The translations under genes were made by a program, and so were the position numbers. Below, piece by piece: positions 1 to 11,329 of a DNA stretch of 13,390 nt; position 1 is the stretch's first letter, and each line of letters starts with the position of its first letter. Below the pieces are notes generated by a model that saw only the letters and a program-made list of their open reading frames with translations, ran no database searches and was not told where the DNA came from. The stretch spans positions 1 through 13,390 of the forward strand of contig CAIOHJ010000169.1 in assembly GCA_903858085.1 (NCBI GenBank), read 5' to 3'. The stretch comes from an uncultured Chloroflexota bacterium (GTDB lineage: Bacteria; Chloroflexota; Anaerolineae; Caldilineales; Caldilineaceae).

Positions 1-60
1 CAAAATGCTTTCAAGTCGCTGGGGCAAAAACCCCGTTGCGCGATTGTTCAAAAATTTTGT

Positions 61-101
61 CTGCTTCACACAGTTCCCCAGTGCAAGCAGCCAGCTTTTT
101 T
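61..101 (+). terminator. Possible intrinsic terminator upstream of the transporter operon
   Basis: CTGCTT at 61-66 can pair with AAGCAG at 85-90. Three more pairs (67-69 with 81-83) form across one bulged base, leaving an 11-base loop. A run of six T follows at 96-101, after the five bases CCAGC. The gap between stem and T-run and the bulge make this a weak candidate. If real, it would end a gene lying left of the window. The rest of 1-164 shows no convincing -35/-10 pair for the downstream gene. It holds only a 4-bp GGGG/CCCC mini-hairpin at 21-34 and an AT-rich near-palindrome around 49-59. Confidence 0.25.
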
Positions 102-164
102 GTATCACACCATCTTTTGCAGTCGATTCAGTCTGATTGAGCACAAAATCAAGGAGAGTTTCCC

Positions 165-1517
165 ATGAAGCAGAATGGAATCAACCGGCGCCAGTTTTTG
201 CAGTGGAGCGCCCTGACCACCGGCGCAGCCGTGCTGGCCGCCTGTGCGCCGGCAGCTGCCCCCAGCGCAGCAACAGGCGAAGAAGCGCCCGCAGCCGCCC
301 CCTCAACAGTCTCCTACTGGTATGCCTGGGGCAACCTGGACCCGGCGATGGCCAAGATCATCGAGACCGAAGAGTTCCAAACCCATCTGGGCGGCGCGAC
401 TGTCGAGTACAAAGGCTCCACCAACAGCGACGCGCTGCTGACCGCCGTCGCCGCCGGCACCCCGCCAGATAGCGCCTCCAATTACAGTTATGTCGAGCTC
501 TTCACACGCGGGGCGACGATCGACGTCACCGACATGGTCGCCGCCAGCTCGGTGATCGACGGCGACGATGTCCTCGAAGGGCTGTGGAACAGCGCCTTCT
601 GGGATGGCAAAATGATGGGCGTGCCCGGCATCGAGGGCTATCTCTGGTGGGGGCTCAACGTCAACGTCGACAAAGCAGAAAAAGCCGGGCTGGACACCAC
701 GACGCTCCCCAAAACCTGGGACGAAGTGTTCGAGTGGCACAAAGCGCTTACCACCAAAGACGAGGCCGGCAACCTGCTGCAATTTGGGCTCGACCCCTAC
801 GACGCCATGGCCAACGAGCCCGATTTCATCTCGGCCTCCTTTGGCTTCAAATGGTGGGACGAGGAGAGCGGCAAGTTCGACCTCAACAACCCACGCATGG
901 CCGAAGGCCTCAATGTGCTGGGCGAATTCATCCGCTACGCCGGCCCCGACCAGTTTGCCGGCATGCGCCAGGTCGAAGGACAGGGCACCTGGGGCGCCGC
1001 ATACAACGCCGGCGTGCAGAATATGATTATGGAAGGCTACTGGCACCCCGGGGAAACCCAGATCCAGCAGCCCGATGTCGCCCAGTACAACCGGGCCTCG
1101 TGGGCCCCGGTGCCGGCCGACCGCAAAGACGCCAATATCATGGCGACCGGCGCACATTTCGTCGTGATCTTCAACCAGTCCAAAAATAAAGAGGGCGGCT
1201 TCAAGATCGGCGAGTTCTTCAACACCAACACGGCCCAGGATATCATTTTCAACGAGGTCGGCTGGATCCACGGACGCAAGTCGTGGCTGGCCACCGTGGA
1301 CAAGAGCACCTTCCCTGGCCTCGATTTCTATGTCGACGCAGCCAGCAATGTCACCGAATGGACTGTGGGACGCCGCTGCCCGATCAACGCGTTTGTCATC
1401 AACCAGTATACCGAACTGCGCGAACAGGTCTTCCGCGACCTGATCAGCCCGGAAGCCGCCGCCGAAGAGCTGCAAAAACGCGCCGAGGCCGAATGGCAGG
1501 CCCAGGGACTGGGATAA
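165..1517 (+). CDS. Sugar ABC transporter substrate-binding lipoprotein (family 1)
   Basis: This 450-residue protein would be the extracytoplasmic receptor that captures a saccharide and delivers it to the two permeases encoded next. The leader carries a twin-arginine motif (R8-R9-Q-F-L) and ends in a lipobox L24-A-A-C27, so it is probably exported folded by Tat and lipid-anchored at Cys27. An Ala/Pro-rich linker follows to about residue 45. The mature part has the aromatic-rich pattern of family 1 solute-binding proteins, including a G-I-E-G-Y-L-W-W stretch near residue 153, P-K-T-W-D-E near 181, and a W-W-D-E-E segment near 230. Its length is usual for the family. The start is set by AAGGAG at 151-156, eight bases before the ATG. 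The ligand cannot be read from the sequence; a sugar or oligosaccharide is inferred from the MalF/MalG-type permeases and the downstream glycoside hydrolase. Confidence 0.93.
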   Translation: MKQNGINRRQFLQWSALTTGAAVLAACAPAAAPSAATGEEAPAAAPSTVSYWYAWGNLDPAMAKIIETEEFQTHLGGATVEYKGSTNSDALLTAVAAGTPPDSASNYSYVELFTRGATIDVTDMVAASSVIDGDDVLEGLWNSAFWDGKMMGVPGIEGYLWWGLNVNVDKAEKAGLDTTTLPKTWDEVFEWHKALTTKDEAGNLLQFGLDPYDAMANEPDFISASFGFKWWDEESGKFDLNNPRMAEGLNVLGEFIRYAGPDQFAGMRQVEGQGTWGAAYNAGVQNMIMEGYWHPGETQIQQPDVAQYNRASWAPVPADRKDANIMATGAHFVVIFNQSKNKEGGFKIGEFFNTNTAQDIIFNEVGWIHGRKSWLATVDKSTFPGLDFYVDAASNVTEWTVGRRCPINAFVINQYTELREQVFRDLISPEAAAEELQKRAEAEWQAQGLG

Positions 1518-1553
1518 CCAGCCAGGCTGCAGAGAGCGCCGCTGACCGTACAC

Positions 1554-1581
1554 CCCTATCCGGCCTGTGGGCCGGATAGGG
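1554..1581 (+). promoter_or_regulatory. 12-bp perfect stem-loop between receptor and permease genes
   Basis: CCCTATCCGGCC (1554-1565) and GGCCGGATAGGG (1570-1581) form a perfect 12-bp stem with a TGTG loop. The sequence after it is AATCCCCCCC, so there is no U-tract and it is not a standard intrinsic terminator. Stem-loops between receptor and permease genes are known in other importers to protect the upstream mRNA and limit read-through, giving many receptors per permease. That role is inferred here from position and structure. Confidence 0.7.
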
Positions 1582-1634
1582 AATCCCCCCCACCTACCGC
1601 CCGCCATTCTCGTCCCCAATTTCGTGGAGGCACC

Positions 1635-2552
1635 ATGACGGCAATTACACCCCGCGTGCAGAGGATGACCAAGACCGAAAAGCGCAATCAGCTGCTGGGA
1701 ATGCTCTTTATCTCCCCCTGGCTGCTTGGCTTCCTGCTCTTTGCGCTCTTCCCCCTGGTCGCATCGCTGTACTACAGCATGACCAACTACGACTTCATCC
1801 GCCAGCCGCAGTTTATCGGCCTCACCAACTACACACGGCTCTTCACTGTCGACCCCGACTTCTGGACGGTCATGTACAACACCCTCTACTATGTCGGCTT
1901 CGGCGTGCCCCTGGGAATCGCCGTCGCCTTCCTGATCGCCAACCTGCTCAACAGCAACATCCAAGGCCGCACCTTCTTTCGCTCGGTGATCTACATCCCG
2001 TCGATCGTGCCAGCCGTCTGCACCGCCATGGTCTGGCTCTTCATCCTCAACGTCCAGTACGGCGTGATCAACGGCGTCCTGAAAACACTCGGCGTCCCCA
2101 CCATCCCCTTCCTCTCCAGCCCAGAGCTGGCCAAACCCTCGCTGATCCTGATCTATGTCTGGGCACAGGGCACAGCCGTCGTCATCTTCCTGGCCGCCTT
2201 GCAGGATGTGCCGCGCTCGCTCTACGATGCCGCGCTGGTCGACGGCGCCAATGCCTGGGCCCGCTTCTGGAATGTCACCGTGCCCATGTGCACCCCGGTG
2301 CTCCTCTTCAATTTCATCATGGGGATCATCTCGGCCTTCCAGGATTTTACCCTGCCGTTCGTGTTGACCGGCGGTGGCCCCATGAAATCTACCGAGTTCT
2401 ACGTGGTCAGCCTTTACCGCAATGCCTTTGTCCAGTTCAGCATCGGCAAGGCATCGGCCATGGCCTGGATTCTCTTTTTGATTATCCTGCTCTTCTCGGT
2501 GCTCCTCTTCCGCTCCTCGGCACGTTGGATCTACTATGGAGGTGAAAAATGA
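1635..2552 (+). CDS. Sugar ABC transporter permease, MalF/UgpA-type
   Basis: This 305-residue inner-membrane protein would be one half of the sugar translocation pore. Six hydrophobic spans are visible at about residues 22-48, 86-111, 118-140, 168-190, 221-242 and 274-294. The cytoplasmic EAA-type loop that docks the ATPase lies at about 190-220 and includes L-Y-D-A-A-L-V-D-G-A followed by the F-W-x-V-T-V-P turn. The sequence P-F-V-L-T-G-G-G-P near residue 241 and the following S-T-E-F-Y-V are typical of the MalF/UgpA branch. GGAGG at 1626-1630 lies four bases before the ATG. This is a short spacing, but the next in-frame Met (residue 11) has no better site. The gene follows the receptor gene after a 117-base gap holding the stem-loop, and its last four bases overlap the second permease gene. 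Confidence 0.94.
   Translation: MTAITPRVQRMTKTEKRNQLLGMLFISPWLLGFLLFALFPLVASLYYSMTNYDFIRQPQFIGLTNYTRLFTVDPDFWTVMYNTLYYVGFGVPLGIAVAFLIANLLNSNIQGRTFFRSVIYIPSIVPAVCTAMVWLFILNVQYGVINGVLKTLGVPTIPFLSSPELAKPSLILIYVWAQGTAVVIFLAALQDVPRSLYDAALVDGANAWARFWNVTVPMCTPVLLFNFIMGIISAFQDFTLPFVLTGGGPMKSTEFYVVSLYRNAFVQFSIGKASAMAWILFLIILLFSVLLFRSSARWIYYGGEK
2538..2552 (+). promoter_or_regulatory. RBS and ATGA stop/start overlap coupling the two permeases
   Basis: GGAGG at 2538-2542 sits inside the last codons of the first permease, six bases before the ATG at 2549. That ATG overlaps the TGA stop at 2550-2552. This layout normally couples translation of the two genes and so balances two subunits that form one heterodimeric pore. 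Confidence 0.85.
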
Positions 2553-3466
2553 CGAGCATCCCCCAGACAGTCTCCACACCCGCCCAGGTTGTCCAACACC
2601 CCTCCCACCGCTCCCAGCTGCTGCTCAACTGGCTCACCCGGGCCGCCACCTATACCCTGCTGGCGCTGCTCGGGGTCACCTGGATCTTTCCGCTCTACTG
2701 GATGGCCACCTCGTCCCTCAAGGACGACCCCCAAATCTACACCGTGCCGCCCGTCCTGATCCCCGACCCAGCCTTCTGGAACAATTTCGGCGACGCCTGG
2801 ACCCGCTTCGACTTCAATCTGGCCGCCTTCAATTCGGTCTTCCTCTACTCGCTGCCCGTCACCTTCTTCACCCTGCTCTCGTCGATGGTCGTCGCCTATG
2901 GCTTCGCCAAGATCGTCTGGCGCGGACGTGAACCGCTTTTCTGGATCTGTATCGCAACCATGATGCTGCCCTGGCAGGTGACCATGGTGCCGCTCTTCAT
3001 CACCTTCAAACAGTTCGGCTGGATCAACACCTACTGGCCTTTTGTCGTGCCCTCGCTCTTCGGCAACGCCTATTTCATCTTTCTGCTGCGCCAGTTCTTC
3101 CGCAGTATCCCCGAAGAGCTCTCCGACGCCGCCCGCATCGACGGCGCCGACGAGTTCGGTATTCTCTGGCGGATCGTGCTCCCCCTCTCCAAACCCGCCA
3201 TCGCCGTCGTTCTGCTCTTCCGCTTCCTTTGGTCTTGGAACGATTACCTGGGCCCGCTGATCTACATCAACACCGAAGCGATGCAGCCGCTGGCCCTGGC
3301 CATCTACCGCATGCGCACCCTGGCCTTGAGCATGGGCACCACCTCCATGGCCTACCCCCATCTGATGGCCGTCAGCACGCTCGTGGCCCTGCCCATTATT
3401 CTGATCTTCATCTTTGCCCAGCGAACCTTCATCGAGGGCATCTCCACCACCGGGCTGAAGGGCTAA
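2549..3466 (+). CDS. Sugar ABC transporter permease, MalG/UgpE-type
   Basis: This is the second pore subunit, 305 residues, with six hydrophobic spans starting near residue 32. The EAA loop at about 189-216 is well kept: E-E-L-S-D-A-A-R-I-D-G-A, then the L-P-L-S-K-P turn. The C-terminus ends Q-R-T-F-I-E-G-I-S-T-T-G-L-K-G, the usual tail of MalG-type permeases. It begins inside the stop codon of the preceding permease gene and ends nine bases before the dioxygenase gene. No ATP-binding subunit gene follows, as often happens in Gram-positive and Chloroflexota sugar operons that share one MsmK/MsiK-like ATPase. That such an ATPase exists elsewhere in the genome is an inference. Confidence 0.95.
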   Translation: MTSIPQTVSTPAQVVQHPSHRSQLLLNWLTRAATYTLLALLGVTWIFPLYWMATSSLKDDPQIYTVPPVLIPDPAFWNNFGDAWTRFDFNLAAFNSVFLYSLPVTFFTLLSSMVVAYGFAKIVWRGREPLFWICIATMMLPWQVTMVPLFITFKQFGWINTYWPFVVPSLFGNAYFIFLLRQFFRSIPEELSDAARIDGADEFGILWRIVLPLSKPAIAVVLLFRFLWSWNDYLGPLIYINTEAMQPLALAIYRMRTLALSMGTTSMAYPHLMAVSTLVALPIILIFIFAQRTFIEGISTTGLKG

Positions 3467-3475
3467 GGTGCCTCG

Positions 3476-4390
3476 ATGGAGATTCTCCCACGGGAACGCC
3501 CGCTGCGCAGCAACGGCTTTGTCCTCGCTTCCCAGCCAGAACGGCTGGGCCCGCTGACCCCCACCCCCCCAGGCCAGCCGATCGAGGCGCTGAGAGAACA
3601 GTACGCCGCCCAGGGCTATCTCTGGCTCAAAGAGCTGATCGACCCGGCGCTCGTCTGGGAATTCCGGAGCCGCTATTTTGCCGCCCTGGCCCACACCGGG
3701 CTGCTCGCTGCCGGCAGCAACCCACGCGACGGCATCTACGCCGGCGGCGGCGAAGACAAACGGCTGGTCACCGCCAAAACAGTCGAAATCGCCCGCTGGG
3801 CCGCCTATGAAGCCCTCTGCCTCTCCCGCCCGATCGTCGATTTCTACGAGGCATTCTTCGACGCCCCCGTCTATCTGCACAAACGAATGCTCATCCGCTT
3901 TACCCGCCCCCACGATCCCGCCTGCACCGGCGCCCACTACGACCTCGTCTATCTGCGCGCCGGCACCGACGAGCTCTGCACCAGCTGGATCCCCCTCGGC
4001 GAGATCCCAGTCGAAATGGGCGGGCTGGTCTACCTGGAAGGCTCCGACCGCTGGGGCCGACGCATGGAAGCCGAATTTGCCCTCAAAAACGCCGATCTCT
4101 CCCCTGAAGAACGGCTGAGCGCCTACAACCGCAATATGAACGAGGGCGGCTGGCTGACCAAAAATCTGCCCGAACTGGCCGACCGTCTCGCCACCCGCTG
4201 GCTGATCGCCGACTACGCAGCCGGCGATATGGTGGTGCACAGCCCCTATATGATCCACGCCTCCACCCTCAACGAAAACCCCCACGGGGTCATGCGCCTC
4301 TCCACCGACATCCGCTTCCAGCGAGCCAGCGACACGATCGACCCCCGCTGGCAGAACCACTGGCACCCCGACGATGAAAAAAAATTCTGA
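3476..4390 (+). CDS. Phytanoyl-CoA dioxygenase (PhyH) family protein, complete iron site
   Basis: This 304-residue protein is a predicted soluble Fe(II)/2-oxoglutarate-dependent oxygenase of the PhyH family. The expected metal ligands are visible: H144-Y-D146 in the segment T-G-A-H-Y-D-L-V-Y-L, and a distal His, most likely H251 in M-I-H-A-S-T-L-N. R264, 13 residues on, is the likely 2-oxoglutarate carboxylate anchor, with R270 as the alternative. The segment G-G-L-V-Y-L-E-G-S near 182-190 corresponds to the G-x-L-x-x-x-P-G-S strand of the family. There is no signal peptide. AAGGTG at 3465-3470 precedes the ATG by five bases and overlaps the permease stop, so it is the fourth gene of the transporter operon. 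PhyH homologues hydroxylate very different small molecules, so the substrate is unknown. A link to the imported compound is inferred only from operon position. Confidence 0.85.
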   Translation: MEILPRERPLRSNGFVLASQPERLGPLTPTPPGQPIEALREQYAAQGYLWLKELIDPALVWEFRSRYFAALAHTGLLAAGSNPRDGIYAGGGEDKRLVTAKTVEIARWAAYEALCLSRPIVDFYEAFFDAPVYLHKRMLIRFTRPHDPACTGAHYDLVYLRAGTDELCTSWIPLGEIPVEMGGLVYLEGSDRWGRRMEAEFALKNADLSPEERLSAYNRNMNEGGWLTKNLPELADRLATRWLIADYAAGDMVVHSPYMIHASTLNENPHGVMRLSTDIRFQRASDTIDPRWQNHWHPDDEKKF

Positions 4391-4408
4391 GATCCCCCGG
4401 AGCCTGCG

Positions 4409-6079
4409 GTGAAGTGCCGCCCCCCACTCCCCTTTTTGCAGTTGGCTGGGCTGGCCAGCCTCCTGCTGGCCAGCCTCCTGGCCGGCTGCCAGCCTCCCCC
4501 CCCGGCAGCCCCCCCGGCAGCCGCACCTGCACAGATGACCCACCTCCCGCTCTCTGGGAACCCTGCCTGCAGCGGAAGCTTTGTCCCCCATCGGCTGGAG
4601 TTCACAACCGGCACCCGCCTGCGCGAGATCGGCACCTACATCAGCAACGGCGCCGGCGTCGCTGCCAATGACCTGGACCAGGACGGCCTGCTCGACCTGG
4701 TCTTTGCCAGCGTCGACGGCGACAGCTCCATCCTGTGGAACGAAGGCGGGCTCGAGTTTACCCCCCAGCCGCTCCCCGCCCGCTTCACCCGCGCCGTCTC
4801 CACCGTCGATGCCGACGGCGACGGCTGGACCGATCTCTTCTTCACCCACCGGGGACGCGCCGGGGTCTCCTTCTGGCACAACCAGGGCCCCGCCGCCGAG
4901 CGGCCCCACTTCGAGCCCCACCCCCTGACCGGCGTCGACAGCTACGCCTACGCCATGGCCTGGGGCGACAGCGACGGCGACGGCCGCCTCGACCTGGTCA
5001 CCGGCTCCTACGGCGCTGAACTCACCCAGCACGGCGTCGCCGCCAATGACCCGCAGGCCGGCGTGCACCTCCACCTCCAGCAGGAGGATGGCTGGCAGAC
5101 CCAGGTGCTCTCCCCCAACGCCGAAACCCTCTCGCTGGCTTTTCTCGACCTGACCGGGGACGGCCACCCAGAAATCTGGGCCGCCAATGACTTCGGGCTG
5201 GAAGACCACGTCTGGACACGCCAGGAGAACCGCTGGCAGACAGCCGACCTCTTCGCCCAAACCTCGTACAGCACCATGACGATCGAATGGGGCGACATCG
5301 CCAACAACGGCCAGCTGACCCTCTTCACCACCGACATGAACCCCTACGACATCCGACCGCGCACGCTGGCCGCCTGGCTGCCCACCGTCACCCAGCTGAC
5401 AGCGCAAAAACGCGCCGACGACATCCAGGTCATGGCCAACGTGCTGCTGACACGCGCCAGCGACGGACGCTGGCACGACCAGGCAACCCGCCAGGGAGTC
5501 GACGCCTCCGGCTGGAGCTGGGCCGCCCGCTACGGCGACCTCGACCAGGACGGCCTGCTCGACCTCTATGTCGTCAATGGCATGATCGCCGCCGACCTCT
5601 TCGGCCACCTGCCCAACGCCGAGCTGGTCGAAGAAAACCAGGCCTACCGCAACCAGGGCCAGCACTTCACCCCCGCCCCAGAATGGCAGCTGGGCTCCAC
5701 AGCCAGCGGACGCGGCATGATCATGGCCGACCTCGACAACGATGGCGACCTCGATATCGCCGTCAATAACCTGCGCAGCTTCGCCCAGCTGCACGAAAAC
5801 CAACTCTGCAGCGGCGCCAGCCTGCAAGTGGAGCTGCAGTGGCTTTCTTCCCAAAACCGCAACGCCATCGGCGCCCAGCTGCTCCTGACCACCAACGTCG
5901 GCACCCTGCGCCGCGATGTGCGCGCCTCGGGCGGCTATCTTTCCGGAGACCCCACACGCCTCCATTTCGGATTCCCCACAGGAACCACGCTGCAACGGCT
6001 GGACATATACTGGCCAGATGGAACCCTCTCTTCGTTCGAACACCCGCCAGAGCATGGCCTGCTCCGGGTGACCCGCTGA
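4409..6079 (+). CDS. FG-GAP/VCBS-repeat lipoprotein with C-terminal ASPIC/UnbV domain (CRTAC1-like)
   Basis: This 556-residue protein starts at GTG, with GGAG at 4399-4402 six bases upstream. A hydrophobic leader ends in the lipobox L24-A-G-C27, so it is probably a lipoprotein on the outer face of the membrane, joined by a Pro/Ala-rich linker. Calcium-binding loops of the D-x-D-x-D-G-x-x-D type recur at 88-96, 134-142, 187-195, 377-385 and 441-449. Degenerate copies at about 247-255 and 296-304 suggest a seven-bladed integrin-like propeller. The C-terminus (about 483-545) matches the ASPIC/UnbV pattern: N-A-I-G-A, a G-G-Y-L-S-G turn, L-H-F-G-F and a final Y-W-P-D-G. Family members are usually extracellular binding or scaffold proteins; no enzymatic activity is established for the domain. 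It lies 18 bases after the dioxygenase gene and 32 before the membrane-protein gene. Confidence 0.88.
   Translation: MKCRPPLPFLQLAGLASLLLASLLAGCQPPPPAAPPAAAPAQMTHLPLSGNPACSGSFVPHRLEFTTGTRLREIGTYISNGAGVAANDLDQDGLLDLVFASVDGDSSILWNEGGLEFTPQPLPARFTRAVSTVDADGDGWTDLFFTHRGRAGVSFWHNQGPAAERPHFEPHPLTGVDSYAYAMAWGDSDGDGRLDLVTGSYGAELTQHGVAANDPQAGVHLHLQQEDGWQTQVLSPNAETLSLAFLDLTGDGHPEIWAANDFGLEDHVWTRQENRWQTADLFAQTSYSTMTIEWGDIANNGQLTLFTTDMNPYDIRPRTLAAWLPTVTQLTAQKRADDIQVMANVLLTRASDGRWHDQATRQGVDASGWSWAARYGDLDQDGLLDLYVVNGMIAADLFGHLPNAELVEENQAYRNQGQHFTPAPEWQLGSTASGRGMIMADLDNDGDLDIAVNNLRSFAQLHENQLCSGASLQVELQWLSSQNRNAIGAQLLLTTNVGTLRRDVRASGGYLSGDPTRLHFGFPTGTTLQRLDIYWPDGTLSSFEHPPEHGLLRVTR
4497..4520 (+). repeat. Tandem 12-bp repeat with C8 and C7 tracts in the lipoprotein linker
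   Basis: CCCCCCCGGCAG occurs twice back to back (4497-4508 and 4509-4520). The first copy sits in a run of eight C (4496-4503), the second in a run of seven. It encodes the Pro/Ala linker just after lipid-anchor Cys27. Loss or gain of a whole unit keeps the frame, whereas slippage in a C run would break it. Confidence 0.8.
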
Positions 6080-6111
6080 ACAGGCCCCAGACCTGCCCAA
6101 GGAGAAGCCCG

Positions 6112-6900
<789 letters not shown>

Positions 6901-6901
6901 G

Positions 6902-6916
6902 AATTCCGGAATTTTT
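6902..6916 (+). other. Perfect 12-bp palindrome followed by T-run after the membrane-protein gene
   Basis: AATTCCGGAATT (6902-6913) is a perfect palindrome with a central CG, starting two bases after the TGA stop and running into TTTTT (6912-6916). As RNA it could form only a 4-bp AU stem, too weak for a standard terminator. A DNA-binding site is possible but unsupported. The remainder of the 139-base gap to the next gene shows no clear promoter. Confidence 0.3.
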
Positions 6917-7039
6917 GCCCCTCCCTCGGGTAGAAACGCGGCCCCCCTTCCGCTATCCTTAGCCTTGCACATCCACCGTCTCGCACACCAATCCTTGCGA
7001 CAGACGGCACACCGACCACCATAACAAGGAGCTGACCCA

Positions 7040-7858
7040 ATGCCTGTCCGTGTACCCACTGCACTCGACGATTTTCTGTTCGACCTCAACGGCTATCTGG
7101 TGCTCAAAAACGCCGCAGACCCAGCGCTGCTGGCCGAGCTCAACGCCGCATTCGACGCGTTCCCCCCGCTGGCCTACGGCGAGTGGTGGGGCAACGCCCA
7201 ACGCCGCGACTACAACGGCGCAACCGGATTTGAACTCCACAATTGTGTCGAAGCCGGCCTCCCCTTTGAAACCCTGCTCGACCACCCCAGCTGGATCGAA
7301 TATGCGCGGCGCTACTGCGGCGAGCAGGGAAGCTATGTCGAAGGACTCTTTGTCGACGAATGCATCGCCTCGATCCGCCGCTCGGGCGGCCACCACCCCG
7401 TCCATTCCGGCGGCTACCATGCCGCCCTGCGCAACAAGTATCTCTACGAACACGGCGTCTTTCGCTGCGGCCAGATCAATATCATCCTGGCCCTGACCGA
7501 CGTCGGACCCGACGACGGCCCGACCATGGTCGTGCCCGGCAGCCACAAAGCCAATTTCCCCCACCCCAACGCCGGCAATTACGCCCAACTCGACCGCATG
7601 GACCACCTGGACGGCGCCGTGCCCGCCTGTCTGGCCGCCGGCGACGCACTGCTTTTTGTCGACGGCCTCATGCACGGCGGCAGCAGCCGCACCCGCCCGG
7701 AAGGGGAACGCCGCGTCACAATCTACCGCTACGGCGTGAGCTGGGGCTCCACCCGCTATGGCTTCGAATACTCTCAAGCCCTGCTTGACCGGCTGACCCC
7801 CGAACGCCGCAAATTGCTGCAGCCGATCGCACCCAACCGCCCCCCCGTCACCCCCTAG
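7040..7858 (+). CDS. Divergent PhyH-family protein with H-S-G in place of H-x-D
   Basis: This 272-residue soluble protein has the PhyH-family core order. A His-rich strand comes first (H118-H-P-V-H122-S-G-G), then a strand and turn reading A-L-T-D-V-G-P-D-D-G-P, the conserved V-V-P-G-S-H-K-A-N-F-P block at about 164-174, and a distal His at H212 (M-H-G-G-S-S). R224 or R225 is placed to bind 2-oxoglutarate. The position that normally carries the iron-binding Asp two residues after the first His is Gly124. As I recall, other bacterial members share an H-G-G or H-S-G-G signature here, so this is probably a subfamily trait rather than damage. AAGGAG at 7026-7031 is eight bases before the ATG. It is a distant relative, not a recent copy, of the dioxygenase at 3476-4390. 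Substrate and activity are unknown. Confidence 0.8.
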   Translation: MPVRVPTALDDFLFDLNGYLVLKNAADPALLAELNAAFDAFPPLAYGEWWGNAQRRDYNGATGFELHNCVEAGLPFETLLDHPSWIEYARRYCGEQGSYVEGLFVDECIASIRRSGGHHPVHSGGYHAALRNKYLYEHGVFRCGQINIILALTDVGPDDGPTMVVPGSHKANFPHPNAGNYAQLDRMDHLDGAVPACLAAGDALLFVDGLMHGGSSRTRPEGERRVTIYRYGVSWGSTRYGFEYSQALLDRLTPERRKLLQPIAPNRPPVTP

Positions 7859-7896
7859 AGCGCAGCACGCCACAGACAGGGAGAGCTGTTGACCTG

Positions 7897-7931
7897 CAGC
7901 AAAACTGCGCCTGCTGGGCGCAGTTTTGCTG
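7897..7931 (+). terminator. 15-bp perfect stem-loop after the second PhyH gene
   Basis: CAGCAAAACTGCGCC (7897-7911) pairs perfectly with GGCGCAGTTTTGCTG (7917-7931) around a five-base loop, TGCTG. It lies 38 bases after the TAG stop of the preceding gene. GGGGCCCGCC follows instead of a T-run, so it is not a classical intrinsic terminator. It could act as a 3'-end protecting or Rho-assisted terminator hairpin, and it marks the most likely transcript boundary in the window. Confidence 0.6.
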
Positions 7932-7954
7932 GGGGCCCGCCACCATGCTACACT
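7926..7954 (+). promoter_or_regulatory. Candidate extended -10 promoter for the DUF5107-GH2 unit
   Basis: TTGCTG (7926-7931) and TACACT (7949-7954) are 17 bases apart, and TG-C directly precedes the -10, giving an extended -10 form. The -35 half matches consensus only in TTG and overlaps the right arm of the hairpin. Support is the spacing and the position 55 bases before the chosen ATG of the next gene. It is a guess from consensus only. Confidence 0.3.
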
Positions 7955-8008
7955 CGCACCAGAGCCCTGCTGCCCAATTTTTGTCACACAGCCAACACAG
8001 ACCCACTC

Positions 8009-11326
<3,318 letters not shown>

Positions 11327-11329
11327 ACC

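Noticed and set aside
21..34. GGGG-CAAAAA-CCCC mini-hairpin in the leader of the first gene.
   Set aside because: A 4-bp stem with no T-run is too weak to call a terminator or regulatory element.
303..2579. Long open frame on the minus strand (758 codons), and similar ones at 2534-6136, 6959-8311, 8372-10315 and 11555-13384.
   Set aside because: They lie antisense to well-supported genes and arise from the C-rich codon use of the + strand genes, which avoids the codons that would give minus-strand stops. Their translations are low-complexity Gly/Asp/Glu/Val-rich and match no family.
5839..6111. Upstream extension of the membrane-protein reading frame.
   Set aside because: It overlaps the ASPIC/UnbV coding region in another frame, encodes an Arg/Pro/His-rich stretch, and the ATG at 6112 has a clear AAGGAG site.
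6915..6959. Promoter for the second PhyH gene (TTGCCC with TATCCT).
   Set aside because: The two elements are 33 bases apart, far from the 16-18 expected, and no other pair in the gap fits better.
7360..7788. Overlapping short plus-strand frames inside genes here and elsewhere (for example 584-1189, 3229-3810, 5287-5769, 12280-12969).
   Set aside because: They are out-of-frame readings of confidently assigned genes, rich in Arg/Pro/His, without ribosome-binding sites or recognisable domains.
7889..8008. TTG start giving the DUF5107 protein 40 more residues.
   Set aside because: The extra residues are encoded by the hairpin and promoter-like stretch and do not look like the family's N-terminus. 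Kept as an alternative because of the AGGGAG upstream.
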